Shown one piece after another: positions 36,356 through 44,905 of a DNA stretch of 64,000 nucleotides. Under the pieces are notes generated by a model. It was not told the origin of the DNA. It searched no databases and saw nothing but the letters and a program-made list of their open reading frames with translations. The stretch spans positions 1,178,001 to 1,242,000 of the forward strand of contig NZ_CP073714.1 in the NCBI RefSeq assembly GCF_023101145.1, given 5' to 3'. Position numbers and translations under genes: made by a program. Every line of letters begins with the position of its first letter. Position 1 is the stretch's first letter. This DNA is from Paenibacillus pabuli (GTDB lineage: Bacteria; Bacillota; Bacilli; Paenibacillales; Paenibacillaceae).

Positions 36356-36702
36356 CACAAGGCCTCCATTTCCAGAATATCCACGTTGGTTAATAGAGTT
36401 GCCAAAGATAACAAAATAATGCACTACTAAGGGGAAATACGTATTTGTACCCATTTGCATTCCTGATTTAGGCACGCTGCTCCGTTTTTTTATCATAGAT
36501 CGATGTTCCCATGTCCATTTCAGGTTAATAATGAGAAGGAAAGTAAGATATTAACGATTTAATGATGCAAAATGCGATATAATAATCGTATTGGATACGT
36601 GAAATTTTACATAGAATTATGGAATGAGACTAACGGAGCTGGCTGCGTGGACACAAAAAAATGAGTCACGGTAACAAGCGCTCCGGGCCGGAGGAATGGT
36701 AA
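36356..36702. promoter_or_regulatory. Divergent intergenic region with candidate -10 element
   Basis: A 347-base region between the minus-strand ger operon and the plus-strand ABC exporter. A perfect TATAAT at 36579-36584 could serve the exporter, but no good -35 lies 17 bases upstream. Towards the ger operon I find only partial sigma-G-like strings. GGAGGA at about 36690 is the exporter ribosome site. Confidence 0.4.
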
Positions 36703-38535
36703 ATGATCAAGCTGTTGTACTACTTGAAGAAGTATCGAGTCGCCGCCATCGCAGCACTGGTCATGATGTTGATTGAATTGACGGTCGAATTGGCGCAACC
36801 CTATCTGATCTCCAAGATCATTGATAACGGTATCCAGCAAGGAGATCTGTCGGTGGTTTGGCTATGGGGTGGGGTGCTCGTGGGCAGTGCCGTCGTGGCG
36901 TTTGCCGCGGGAATTGCAAGTTCGTTTTTTGCGTCACACGCAAGTCTTGGCTTCGGGTACGATCTGAGGGAGAAGCTGTATGACAAAGTGCAAGCGCTCT
37001 CTTATGCCGTCTTTAACCGTTTTTCTACATCATCCCTGATTACCCGATTGACCGGGGACGTTACACAGGTGCAGGATACGATCTTTATGAGTCTGCGATT
37101 CATGACGCGTGTGCCGCTCGTAGTGATTGGCAGCATGATCATGGCGGTTGTGGTGAATCCGAAGCTGGGTCTGCTGCTCGTGGTGATGGTGCCTGTATTA
37201 CTTGTGGTTGTCGTCTGGATGATCAAAAAGGCTGCGCTGCTGTTCCGCAATGTGCAGCGCAGACTGGATGCCGTGAACGGAGTCATCCAGGAAAATCTGA
37301 CAGGCATTCGGCTGATCCGTGTCTTCGTCCGGATGGGCCACGAGATTGAACGCTTCGCCACATATAGCGGCAAGCTGATGAAAGGCACGATCTCCGCGCT
37401 GCGCCTGACGGAGACAACGATGCCATTCATGCTGCTCATGATGAATGGTTGTATCATCGCCGTACTGTGGTTCGGACGACGTGATATCATTACCGGAAAT
37501 GCAACCGTGGGTGAAGTGGTTGCAGTCATTAACTATCTGCTTCGAACCATTGGTGCCATGTCTGCACTGTCCTGGATTCTGGTGACCTTCTCCAGAGCGA
37601 GTGCTTCGGCACAGCGGCTTAATGAAGTTTTTGATACGGAGGATGTATCGGAAATGGCACAAGGTGAAGGGGGAGGGGAAGCCGAACACACAGGACAAAA
37701 AACAAATCAATCAACAGAGCAGCCAAGTCTTTCTTTAAAACCAGATCGTTCCGTACAAGCTGGGAAAGGAGATCCTGTTATCCAGGGTGCAGTTGATTTT
37801 CAGGGTGTAGGATTCAGCTACCCGGGCAGTGAGATTACCGTATTGGAAGATATTACGTTCTCAGCCAAACGAGGTGAGCGTATCGCCATCATGGGTGCCA
37901 CGGGATCGGGGAAATCCTCACTGGTGCAGCTCATCCCAAGGCTCTATACCGAAGATCAAGGCGAGGTTCGTATTGATGGCAAAGACGCAGCTCGCTTGGA
38001 TATTGCTTCACTGCGTGGAGCTATCGGTTATGTACCTCAGGAAGTGGTTCTCTTTACCGGATCGGTAAGAGATAACATCGCCTGGGGGCGGGAGGATGCA
38101 ACGCTCAAAGAGATTAAGGAAGCAGCGCGGCGTGCCCAGATTCACGAGACCATTGAGAAGTTGCCAAATGGCTACGATACACAGCTGGGTCAGCGGGGAG
38201 TCAATCTGTCAGGCGGACAGAAACAGCGGCTCTCGATTGCCCGTGCATTGATTCGTCGTCCAAGCATCCTGATTCTGGATGACAGTACAAGTGCTCTCGA
38301 TGTAGCCACAGAAGCAAGGCTGCTGGATGCGCTGGAAGAGCTGTCATGTACAACCTTTATCATTACGCAGAAGATCAGTTCAACCACCTCGGCGGATCTG
38401 ATCCTGTTGTTGGACGATGGACGTCTGATTGGACAGGGGAAACATGAGGATCTGATGGATTCATCCGAACTGTATCGCCGAATCTATGAATCACAATACG
38501 GGGAGGGTACGCCACATGTTCAAAGCATTCATTGA
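36703..38535 (+). CDS. ABC exporter half-transporter with degenerate ATP site
   Basis: A 610-residue half-transporter: six membrane helices (residues 1-310) and a nucleotide-binding domain (about 365-600). Walker A is GATGSGKSS, the signature LSGGQKQRLSIARA, Walker B ILILDDSTSALD. The catalytic Glu after Walker B is Asp (LDDST), and the switch His is Gln (IITQKISS). Such changes mark the degenerate site of heterodimeric exporters like BmrC/D and YfiB/C. A Gln/Ser/Glu-rich linker at about residues 325-355 separates the domains. It overlaps the next gene, its partner, by 20 bases. It probably exports drugs, lipids or peptides; the substrate is unknown. Confidence 0.92.
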   Translation: MIKLLYYLKKYRVAAIAALVMMLIELTVELAQPYLISKIIDNGIQQGDLSVVWLWGGVLVGSAVVAFAAGIASSFFASHASLGFGYDLREKLYDKVQALSYAVFNRFSTSSLITRLTGDVTQVQDTIFMSLRFMTRVPLVVIGSMIMAVVVNPKLGLLLVVMVPVLLVVVVWMIKKAALLFRNVQRRLDAVNGVIQENLTGIRLIRVFVRMGHEIERFATYSGKLMKGTISALRLTETTMPFMLLMMNGCIIAVLWFGRRDIITGNATVGEVVAVINYLLRTIGAMSALSWILVTFSRASASAQRLNEVFDTEDVSEMAQGEGGGEAEHTGQKTNQSTEQPSLSLKPDRSVQAGKGDPVIQGAVDFQGVGFSYPGSEITVLEDITFSAKRGERIAIMGATGSGKSSLVQLIPRLYTEDQGEVRIDGKDAARLDIASLRGAIGYVPQEVVLFTGSVRDNIAWGREDATLKEIKEAARRAQIHETIEKLPNGYDTQLGQRGVNLSGGQKQRLSIARALIRRPSILILDDSTSALDVATEARLLDALEELSCTTFIITQKISSTTSADLILLLDDGRLIGQGKHEDLMDSSELYRRIYESQYGEGTPHVQSIH

Positions 38536-40357
38536 ACCTTTCCGTCAGCCACCTCCGCCGATTGATCCCGAGACGCTCAAGGCAGGTGGAGGTCGCAAAC
38601 CGAAGGCGCGGGCGAAGAATTGGTCCGGTACTTTAGGCCGGATCTGGACGTATCTGGCACGCCGCAAGGTCAAACTGACGATGGTACTGCTGATGGTATT
38701 CGCCAGTTCCGCACTCGCTTTGCTTGGACCGTACATGGTCGGTGTGGCTGTGGATAAATTCATTGATGGAGAAGCAACGAGTTCAAGCTGGACGACATTT
38801 TTATTGGGTTTGGTGGCAGTCTATGTATTCTTCTCCCTGACGTCATGGCTGCAAAATATATGGATGATTGAAATTGCACAGGAGACGGTGTTCCGTATGC
38901 GATACGATCTGTTCTCCCATCTGCACAAACTGCCGATTCCATTCTTCGGCAAGCGTCAGCAGGGTGAGATTATGAGCCGGGTCACCAATGACATTGAAAA
39001 TGTCAGCGGTACGTTGAACAGCTCAGCCATTCAGATTTTCTCCAGTATATTAACCTTGCTTGGAACGTTTGGCGTGATGCTCTGGCTAAGTCCGCTGCTC
39101 ACCTTGCTTACATTTATCGTTGTGCCGCTCATGGCCATTGGCATGCGCTGGATTACACGCAGAACCGGGCCACTGTTCAAACAACGTCAACGTAATCTCG
39201 GCGAACTCAATGGGTACATTGAGGAGACCTTGTCCGGGCAGAAGATTATTAAGGCATTCTCTCAGGAGGAGCGGGTCATTCGGGGGTTTGAGGAACGAAA
39301 TACAAACATCCGGTTGTCCGGTTTCTGGGCACAGACGATCTCCGGTTTTATTCCCAAGCTGATGAATGGTCTGAACAACCTGAGCTTTGCGATTGTCGCA
39401 GGCATCGGCGGGATTTTGGCGATTCAAGGTTCCGTTACAGTCGGAGTGATTATCATCTTCGTGGAATATGCCCGTCAGTTTACCCGTCCGCTTAACGATC
39501 TGGCCAACCAGTGGAATACGTTGCTGTCTGCGATTGCCGGGGCAGAGCGAGTATTCGAAGTGCTGGATGAGGATGAGGAAGCGAAGGATGAAGGCGCAGC
39601 GGTATCTCTGGACAAAGTGGAGGGAGCGGTTCGCTTCAACAACGTATCCTTTGGATACGATGAAGGGCGCAACATTTTGCATGAGATTAACTTTGAAGCA
39701 AAACCGGGCGAGATGATTGCTCTTGTAGGTCCGACTGGAGCAGGGAAAACGACATTAATACAGCTGTTATCCCGTTTCTATGATGCTACAGCCGGTACGC
39801 TTACAGTGGATGGACGTGACATTACAACCATTCGGCGCGAAAATTTGCGCTCGCATATGGCATTTGTCCTTCAGGATTCATTCCTGTTCCAGGGCACGAT
39901 TCGGGAAAATATCCGTTTTGGACGCCTGGATGCAACCGATGAAGAGGTGGAAGCCGCTTCAAGGCTGGCGAATGCTCATTCCTTCATCATGCGGATGAAG
40001 GATGAGTACGACAAAGTGCTTCAGGCCGACGGAAGCGGCATCAGTCAGGGACAGAAGCAGCTGCTTGCGATTGCCCGGGCAATTTTGGCCGATCCGTCCA
40101 TCCTTGTATTGGATGAGGCGACGAGCAGTATCGATACGGTCACGGAGATTAAAATCCAGGAAGGGCTGCAGCGCCTGATGCAAGGCCGCACCAGCTTTGT
40201 CATCGCCCACAGGCTGAACACAATTCGCCAAGCCGATCGCATTCTTGTACTGAAGGATGGTCAGCTCCTGGAGCAAGGTTCGCATGATACATTACTGAAA
40301 CAAGGCGGCTTCTACAGCGAACTGTATTACAGTCAGCTGCGGAACAAGGCTCAATAG
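38516..40357 (+). CDS. ABC exporter half-transporter with intact ATP site
   Basis: A 613-residue half-transporter, partner of the preceding gene. Six membrane helices start near residue 48 after a basic, Pro-rich cytoplasmic tail. The nucleotide-binding domain has Walker A GPTGAGKTT, Walker B ILVLDEATSSID with the catalytic Glu, and switch His in IAHRLNT. Its signature sequence is ISQGQKQLLAIARA, where the usual second residue pair SGG is SQG, again typical of the non-degenerate chain of heterodimers. ATG 38516 follows GGGGAGGG at about eight bases; the longer version from 38486 has no ribosome site. The overlap implies coupled translation in a 1:1 ratio. Confidence 0.92.
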   Translation: MFKAFIEPFRQPPPPIDPETLKAGGGRKPKARAKNWSGTLGRIWTYLARRKVKLTMVLLMVFASSALALLGPYMVGVAVDKFIDGEATSSSWTTFLLGLVAVYVFFSLTSWLQNIWMIEIAQETVFRMRYDLFSHLHKLPIPFFGKRQQGEIMSRVTNDIENVSGTLNSSAIQIFSSILTLLGTFGVMLWLSPLLTLLTFIVVPLMAIGMRWITRRTGPLFKQRQRNLGELNGYIEETLSGQKIIKAFSQEERVIRGFEERNTNIRLSGFWAQTISGFIPKLMNGLNNLSFAIVAGIGGILAIQGSVTVGVIIIFVEYARQFTRPLNDLANQWNTLLSAIAGAERVFEVLDEDEEAKDEGAAVSLDKVEGAVRFNNVSFGYDEGRNILHEINFEAKPGEMIALVGPTGAGKTTLIQLLSRFYDATAGTLTVDGRDITTIRRENLRSHMAFVLQDSFLFQGTIRENIRFGRLDATDEEVEAASRLANAHSFIMRMKDEYDKVLQADGSGISQGQKQLLAIARAILADPSILVLDEATSSIDTVTEIKIQEGLQRLMQGRTSFVIAHRLNTIRQADRILVLKDGQLLEQGSHDTLLKQGGFYSELYYSQLRNKAQ

Positions 40358-40428
40358 TGTGCGGGAATGTATTCCTAACAAAAGTCGTGATTAGAGATCG
40401 GCCCCGTTCTGATTCGATGTAAGATGCA

Positions 40429-40470
40429 AAAAGAGTACGACCAAGAATCATTGGTCATACTCTTTTTTAC
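40429..40470. terminator. Rho-independent terminator after the ABC exporter
   Basis: AAAAAGAGTACGACCA at 40429-40444 and TGGTCATACTCTTTTT at 40453-40468 pair with one mismatch, giving A-run and T-run on either side, so it can act in both directions. Confidence 0.85.
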
Positions 40471-40596
40471 TTATGGTTTTAGCCAGTTGAGTGTGTGAAA
40501 TGTGGGAAACAAATGCGGGTGAGGTGGCGAGAGTTAACCACCAAGATCATTCCTATGAAATTGAGATGTTCAGGTCAAAGAAATAGATGGTCCTAG

Positions 40597-40835
40597 ATGG
40601 CAAATGCTACATCCTAACTCATACAAAGTCGATTTGCAAATACCACGAAATATAGACGGAAAAAATCAATAATCAAGAGAGAAAAAAGCTACTCGAGATT
40701 ATTAGATGTCAATGTAATTACAAGGAAGTTGAATTTATAGAAGGTCATATGATGTCCGATCATGTTCACCAGTTGGTAGCCATTCCACCGAAAATAGCTG
40801 TCTCAACGTTCTTGGGATTTTCCAAGGCGCTTTAA
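40597..40835 (+). pseudogene. IS200/IS605-type TnpA transposase remnant
   Basis: Translation of this stretch gives broken pieces of an IS200-like tyrosine transposase: MANATS, then after a one-base shift LTHTKSICKYH, a stop, then NNQERKKLLEIIR, EFIEGHMMSDHVHQL and AIPPKIAVSTFLGF, which match the order of TnpA segments including the catalytic HxH-like motif (DHVHQL). The gene has at least one frameshift, an internal stop and loss of the C-terminal half. It sits at the edge of the AT-rich segment and suggests how foreign DNA entered. The 280 bases after it up to the next gene are AT-rich with no gene seen. Confidence 0.72.
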
Positions 40836-41126
40836 GAAGCTAACTCTTTCTTAAACATACCGATGATTAGATGATCTTCACTATGTAATGAGTTATTTAT
40901 CTTTCAGTCCCGCCTTATGATTATTCTTATAGAGTAGCATTCACCATTTCTCTATGAATCAGATATCAGCCATGTGATTTAGTGAAGAAGCGTAATTTTT
41001 TAATGTAATGAAAGTTAAAAAAAGAAAAATTATGTAAAAAAACCTTTTATGAAATTACATTATATGTTATTATAATCCAGGATATATCATTAATTTATAA
41101 TATTATATTAAAAGGAGATGTTTACA

Positions 41127-41777
41127 CTGAAGAAAAAGTTAGTTAGTCTTGCAATCTGTTCAATGATGCTTAGTCTCCCTGTTAGTGCTTTTGCAGCGGA
41201 TGAAATTGTGGATACCAATAATACAATAATTACAACTCAACCGGGGTCTGTAATAGATACTGGTGAAGTATCCAACGGAAATGGTAAATCTATGATTACC
41301 CCACACGCTGTAAGTGATTATTATTATTATTCCGATCCAGATCCTGTATCTACTAGTGATAGTGGGAAATTATATTCGCATGCTGAAAGACAACGTTATG
41401 GAGATTTAAGTGGTAAAGTCAGAACGTTCCGTTATTACATCTATTCAAAGTATGAAGGAAATGCAACTGTAGAAAAAATTTCTTCGGAATGGTACACCAC
41501 TGCTAAATTGAGAAGTTCTGCTACTCTAACTTTGAATACTTCTTTAGGTACATCAGGTAGTTCAATATCTGCGGGGGTTTCTTCTACATGGCAAAACGTA
41601 ACAACTCCAACAAAAACATGGACAAATTCAAATGGTTCCAAAACGACGTATGAACAATCCAATTTTGCTATTTCTCCAGATAGCGATTTGTCGGGATACG
41701 AGGTAAGTATCGTTCATACATCTAAAGTGAAATTGAAAGGCGATGCAAAAACTTATAGTCTATCATCAGGTGTTTAA
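41127..41777 (+). CDS. Secreted protein of unknown function
   Basis: A protein of about 216 residues with a clear signal peptide (KKKLVSLAICSMMLSLPVSAFA, cut before ADE as read). AAGGAG at 41112-41117 abuts an ATG at 41118 and would instead serve CTG 41127 at nine bases, so I place the start there; ATG 41118 is the conventional choice. The mature part has a Tyr-rich patch (SDYYYYSD), then a long Ser/Thr-rich stretch with alternating polar and hydrophobic residues (about residues 130-175), the pattern of beta-strands or hairpins of secreted beta-rich or pore-forming proteins. I do not recognise the family. A terminator follows, then a lipoprotein/ABC module. Base composition is far more AT-rich than most of the window. 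Confidence 0.65.
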   Translation: MKKKLVSLAICSMMLSLPVSAFAADEIVDTNNTIITTQPGSVIDTGEVSNGNGKSMITPHAVSDYYYYSDPDPVSTSDSGKLYSHAERQRYGDLSGKVRTFRYYIYSKYEGNATVEKISSEWYTTAKLRSSATLTLNTSLGTSGSSISAGVSSTWQNVTTPTKTWTNSNGSKTTYEQSNFAISPDSDLSGYEVSIVHTSKVKLKGDAKTYSLSSGV

Positions 41778-41834
41778 TATACTTATTTTGTGAATTTTGT
41801 TTTTATTAATGATATATCTAATATACTTAACTAT

Positions 41835-41875
41835 AAAATCTACGTTCTGATCTCACACAGCAGAGCGTAGATTTT
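41835..41875 (+). terminator. Rho-independent terminator between the secreted protein and the lipoprotein genes
   Basis: AAAATCTACGTTCTG at 41835-41849 pairs with CAGAGCGTAGATTTT at 41861-41875, one G-U pair, 11-base loop. It would limit expression of the downstream lipoprotein-ABC genes relative to the secreted protein. Confidence 0.75.
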
Positions 41876-41911
41876 GCTGATATTTAGCAAGATTGGATAG
41901 GGAGGAAGGTA

Positions 41912-42823
41912 ATGGAGAAGAAAAGATTGTTTTTATTCATTCTGCTTTTGATGTTGATTGTAAATACAGCCTGTGATAGTAAAAGTGGCACTACAGCTAA
42001 CCAATACAAGGATGAAATTACCCAAAATAATTCAATTTTTTTATATAACATATCCCAACAGCAAATGGGGACTTACGATAAGGATTCTTTTCAATGGAGT
42101 CCACTATACGAACAAGATAATTTGTTTCAATATGTTTTTGATCATGCTAGTAACTTCGTTGTAAGTGGTCATAGCATTGATAATGAGTTTGTATTATTGC
42201 AAGTTAGTAATGATCAAAAAAAGATCAATAAAATATTCGATTTGAATAATGATAAGGATTGTTTTTTTCCCCTCGCTCACGACGGTAAAAAGTATTATTA
42301 CGTCTTGTATGAGGATGAAAAAAATACAGAGGACATCAAGCGAAGTATAGTTACAATTGATCAAAATAATAATTTACAAAAAATTGTAAGCACAAATGAG
42401 ATGATAACCTCAGGCGTAATCATAGATGAAACGTTATATTATACAGTATATAAACCAGAAAAAGAAAACTATACAGTGTATTCCATGTTATTGGAAGATA
42501 ACAGTCAGCATTCGATGCTAATAAAGGAAGGATTGGAAACAAGAGAACTGTACAAGTTTAAAGATAAACTATTTTTTTCTAGTGAGAGTAAAATTTATAA
42601 TGATGAAAAATCGTTTGACAAAAAGCATGAAAATTATTTTGTAAACAACCTTCTGATTCAAATTTACTCTGACTCCAACAATGATATGATTTGCAGTGTT
42701 ATTAATGCGGAGAATAAAGAAGTTTTAGATATATATAAAAATCCTATTAATTTTGAAATCCATAATAATACACTATATATTTATTGTGAAGGTGGTATTT
42801 ATACTTTGGAGATCGGAGGCTGA
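41912..42823 (+). CDS. Predicted lipoprotein of unknown function (beta-propeller-like repeats)
   Basis: A 303-residue protein with a signal peptide and a Cys at residue 21 or so in VNTAC, a weak lipobox. The rest is a series of short beta-strand units of the kind YYVLYEDE, LYYTVYKPE, LFFSSES and LYIYCEGGIYTL, suggestive of a propeller-like fold, but I do not recognise a family. It follows the terminator and is seven bases before an ABC ATPase gene, so it belongs to a lipoprotein-ATPase-permease unit. AT-rich like its neighbours. In such units the lipoprotein often binds a toxin or peptide on the cell surface; that is only an analogy. Confidence 0.7.
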   Translation: MEKKRLFLFILLLMLIVNTACDSKSGTTANQYKDEITQNNSIFLYNISQQQMGTYDKDSFQWSPLYEQDNLFQYVFDHASNFVVSGHSIDNEFVLLQVSNDQKKINKIFDLNNDKDCFFPLAHDGKKYYYVLYEDEKNTEDIKRSIVTIDQNNNLQKIVSTNEMITSGVIIDETLYYTVYKPEKENYTVYSMLLEDNSQHSMLIKEGLETRELYKFKDKLFFSSESKIYNDEKSFDKKHENYFVNNLLIQIYSDSNNDMICSVINAENKEVLDIYKNPINFEIHNNTLYIYCEGGIYTLEIGG

Positions 42824-42829
42824 ACGATT

Positions 42830-43441
42830 TTGGCCATAACACTAAAGGACATTAACCTTAAATACGGAGAAAGGACCATATTTAGGAAACTTAGCTATCA
42901 ATTTAAACAGGGAATTTATTTAATTAGTGGAGAAAGTGGCATTGGTAAGACAACATTATTTAATCTTATTAAAGGTTTCGTACAACCGGATGAAGGCTTT
43001 ATCACTCGAGACCATCCGAATATTTCTTATATGATGCAAGAAACCCTGCTATTCTCCAATTTAAGTTTGAAAGAAAATTTCATTGTTAAATATATGCTCA
43101 ATCATGATTTAAAGGATGAAGGATACGAACCTGTTCTTTTGAAATATATGGAGAACGTCGGTTTACGAAGTGACTTGCTTAATACTAAAGTCTTTTCCCT
43201 TTCAGGTGGGCAAAAAAGGAAACTGGAGTTATTGTTAATCTCTTGTAATCCATCGAACATTATATTGCTTGATGAGCCGGTTGCTAATCTGGATAAAGAA
43301 AGCATTCAACATATTGTTTCTTATATAGAAAATAATTTGTCTAATGAAAAAACGGTCATCATATCCAGTCACAGTGAAATGAATTTTGCTGGAAAAGTTG
43401 AAAGATTGATAATGAAAAATGAAACCTTAAACAATGTCTAG
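42830..43441 (+). CDS. ABC transporter ATP-binding protein
   Basis: A 203-residue ATPase, close to the short MacB/LolD-type length. Walker A is GESGIGKTT, the signature LSGGQKRKLELLL, Walker B IILLDEPVANLD and the switch His is in IISSHSEMNF. The TTG start at 42830 lies about ten bases after CGGAGG. It is six bases after the lipoprotein gene and 57 bases before a FtsX-like permease gene, which supplies the membrane part. Relatives of this size power bacteriocin export or immunity, lipoprotein release or antibiotic-peptide defence; no specific substrate can be named. Confidence 0.85.
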   Translation: MAITLKDINLKYGERTIFRKLSYQFKQGIYLISGESGIGKTTLFNLIKGFVQPDEGFITRDHPNISYMMQETLLFSNLSLKENFIVKYMLNHDLKDEGYEPVLLKYMENVGLRSDLLNTKVFSLSGGQKRKLELLLISCNPSNIILLDEPVANLDKESIQHIVSYIENNLSNEKTVIISSHSEMNFAGKVERLIMKNETLNNV

Positions 43442-43498
43442 CTTGACTAAATCAAGGATTAGGTTACGGTTACTTTTCAGATCAAATGGAGGATGATG

Positions 43499-44704
43499 AT
43501 GAGCCCCAGCACAATCAATAATTTTATTATTAAAAAGTCTTTCAAGACATACTGGCGAATGATTTCTATATTTTCTCTCATTTTTATTATTATTTCATCT
43601 TACCTTTTTTTTTATATTTTCAATCAGTCATCGAACACCAAAAATTTTTACGATAATAAAAATGCTCATCTGATCCGAATTGAAGGGAAACTGAACAATA
43701 ATACTCTGGGTAAGTTGGATCGGGAGGATACCGAAAGAATAGAAGGAATATTAAAGAATAGTGGAGAGGGCTATAAAATATCGACTATCTTTAAACTTTC
43801 GAGTGGCATTATCAATGCTTCTGATAATAAGGGAGTTATCATTTACGGTTTAGATGAAGTATTTCCTGAAATGTTCAATGATCATTTTCAAATGAAAAAT
43901 AACATTCTGTACTCAGATATTGAGTCGGATGAATTAAAATTAATTATCCCTAATATTCATTTTACTAAACAAGGAGACATCACATCTAATTCTTTCGACG
44001 AGAAGATATTCAAGCTGAATAATATATACGATCTAGTTGAACAATCAAGCATGGATTATTTCTTCTCGCGCAAAGTCAACGATCTTCCGATGATATTTGC
44101 ATCACAAGCTACATTTTCGGATATTCTTAACGTAATGTTTAAGGGTGATAGTAATCGTGGCAATAGCCAAAGTCGCAGTATCTATGACTTTATTGATGTC
44201 GAAGAAGTGTTACTCTATATCAATAATATTCATTCTTTGAACGGTCTTGTTGATCAATTGCGTAATGAAGAGTTCCATGTAACATACGCATTTGATTCTT
44301 TTGAAAATTTAAGTACTGATTTAGGTAAATCCAACACGCTCTATAATCTGATTTTGGCTTTGTTATTCGTTCTCAGCAGTATATATATGATTATCACATA
44401 TCGAAATTACTTAAATTCACAACAAAAAGATATTGGAATCTTCAAGGTATTCGGGTATTCAAATCAAGATATACGTCTCCTCTACAATCGTGTGTTGTTT
44501 AAACTCTTTGGGATTGTATTCGTTTTGACGTGCATCTTTAACATCATTATTTGCTTTAATCGATGGGTTACATTCTCATTTATTTTAGTTATTGAGGCCA
44601 TTATGATGTTGCTCATTATTTGGTTGGTCAGTTATTTCCAGATAAGAAGAGTTGTGAATAAAGGAGTACTATCTTTAGTCAAAGAAGACAAGGAGTTTGA
44701 GTGA
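43499..44704 (+). CDS. FtsX/MacB-like ABC transporter permease
   Basis: A 401-residue membrane protein: one N-terminal helix (about 22-45), an extracellular region of about 230 residues, then three C-terminal helices with the FtsX signature segment (KDIGIFKVFGYSNQDIRLLY). This four-helix layout with one large outer domain is that of MacB/LolC-type mechanotransmitter transporters, which act on the outer face of the membrane without moving substrate through it. ATG 43499 has GGAGG six bases upstream; two earlier in-frame ATGs are too near. It completes the lipoprotein-ATPase-permease unit. Strongly AT-rich. Confidence 0.82.
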   Translation: MSPSTINNFIIKKSFKTYWRMISIFSLIFIIISSYLFFYIFNQSSNTKNFYDNKNAHLIRIEGKLNNNTLGKLDREDTERIEGILKNSGEGYKISTIFKLSSGIINASDNKGVIIYGLDEVFPEMFNDHFQMKNNILYSDIESDELKLIIPNIHFTKQGDITSNSFDEKIFKLNNIYDLVEQSSMDYFFSRKVNDLPMIFASQATFSDILNVMFKGDSNRGNSQSRSIYDFIDVEEVLLYINNIHSLNGLVDQLRNEEFHVTYAFDSFENLSTDLGKSNTLYNLILALLFVLSSIYMIITYRNYLNSQQKDIGIFKVFGYSNQDIRLLYNRVLFKLFGIVFVLTCIFNIIICFNRWVTFSFILVIEAIMMLLIIWLVSYFQIRRVVNKGVLSLVKEDKEFE

Positions 44705-44834
44705 GTTGATCATCGAGCATGCTGAATTATCTTGAATTATGCCAGGTCAAATGACACCTTTGCATCAATGAAGCAAGAGCTGCCCTAGCTTAAGATCATT
44801 CTGTGCAAAGATAGGTTTTATCATTCAGAAAAGG

Positions 44835-44876
44835 AAGAGCAGGAACTGAGGGCATTGGACCCTACTTCCTGCTCTT
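44835..44876. terminator. Bidirectional terminator between convergent genes
   Basis: AAGAGCAGGAA at 44835-44845 pairs with TTCCTGCTCTT at 44866-44876, with inner pairing AGGG/CCCT. The permease gene ends on one side and the minus-strand secreted-protein gene on the other. Confidence 0.72.
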
Positions 44877-44905
44877 TGCATTTTCACTAGGAGAAGTAAC
44901 TTGGA

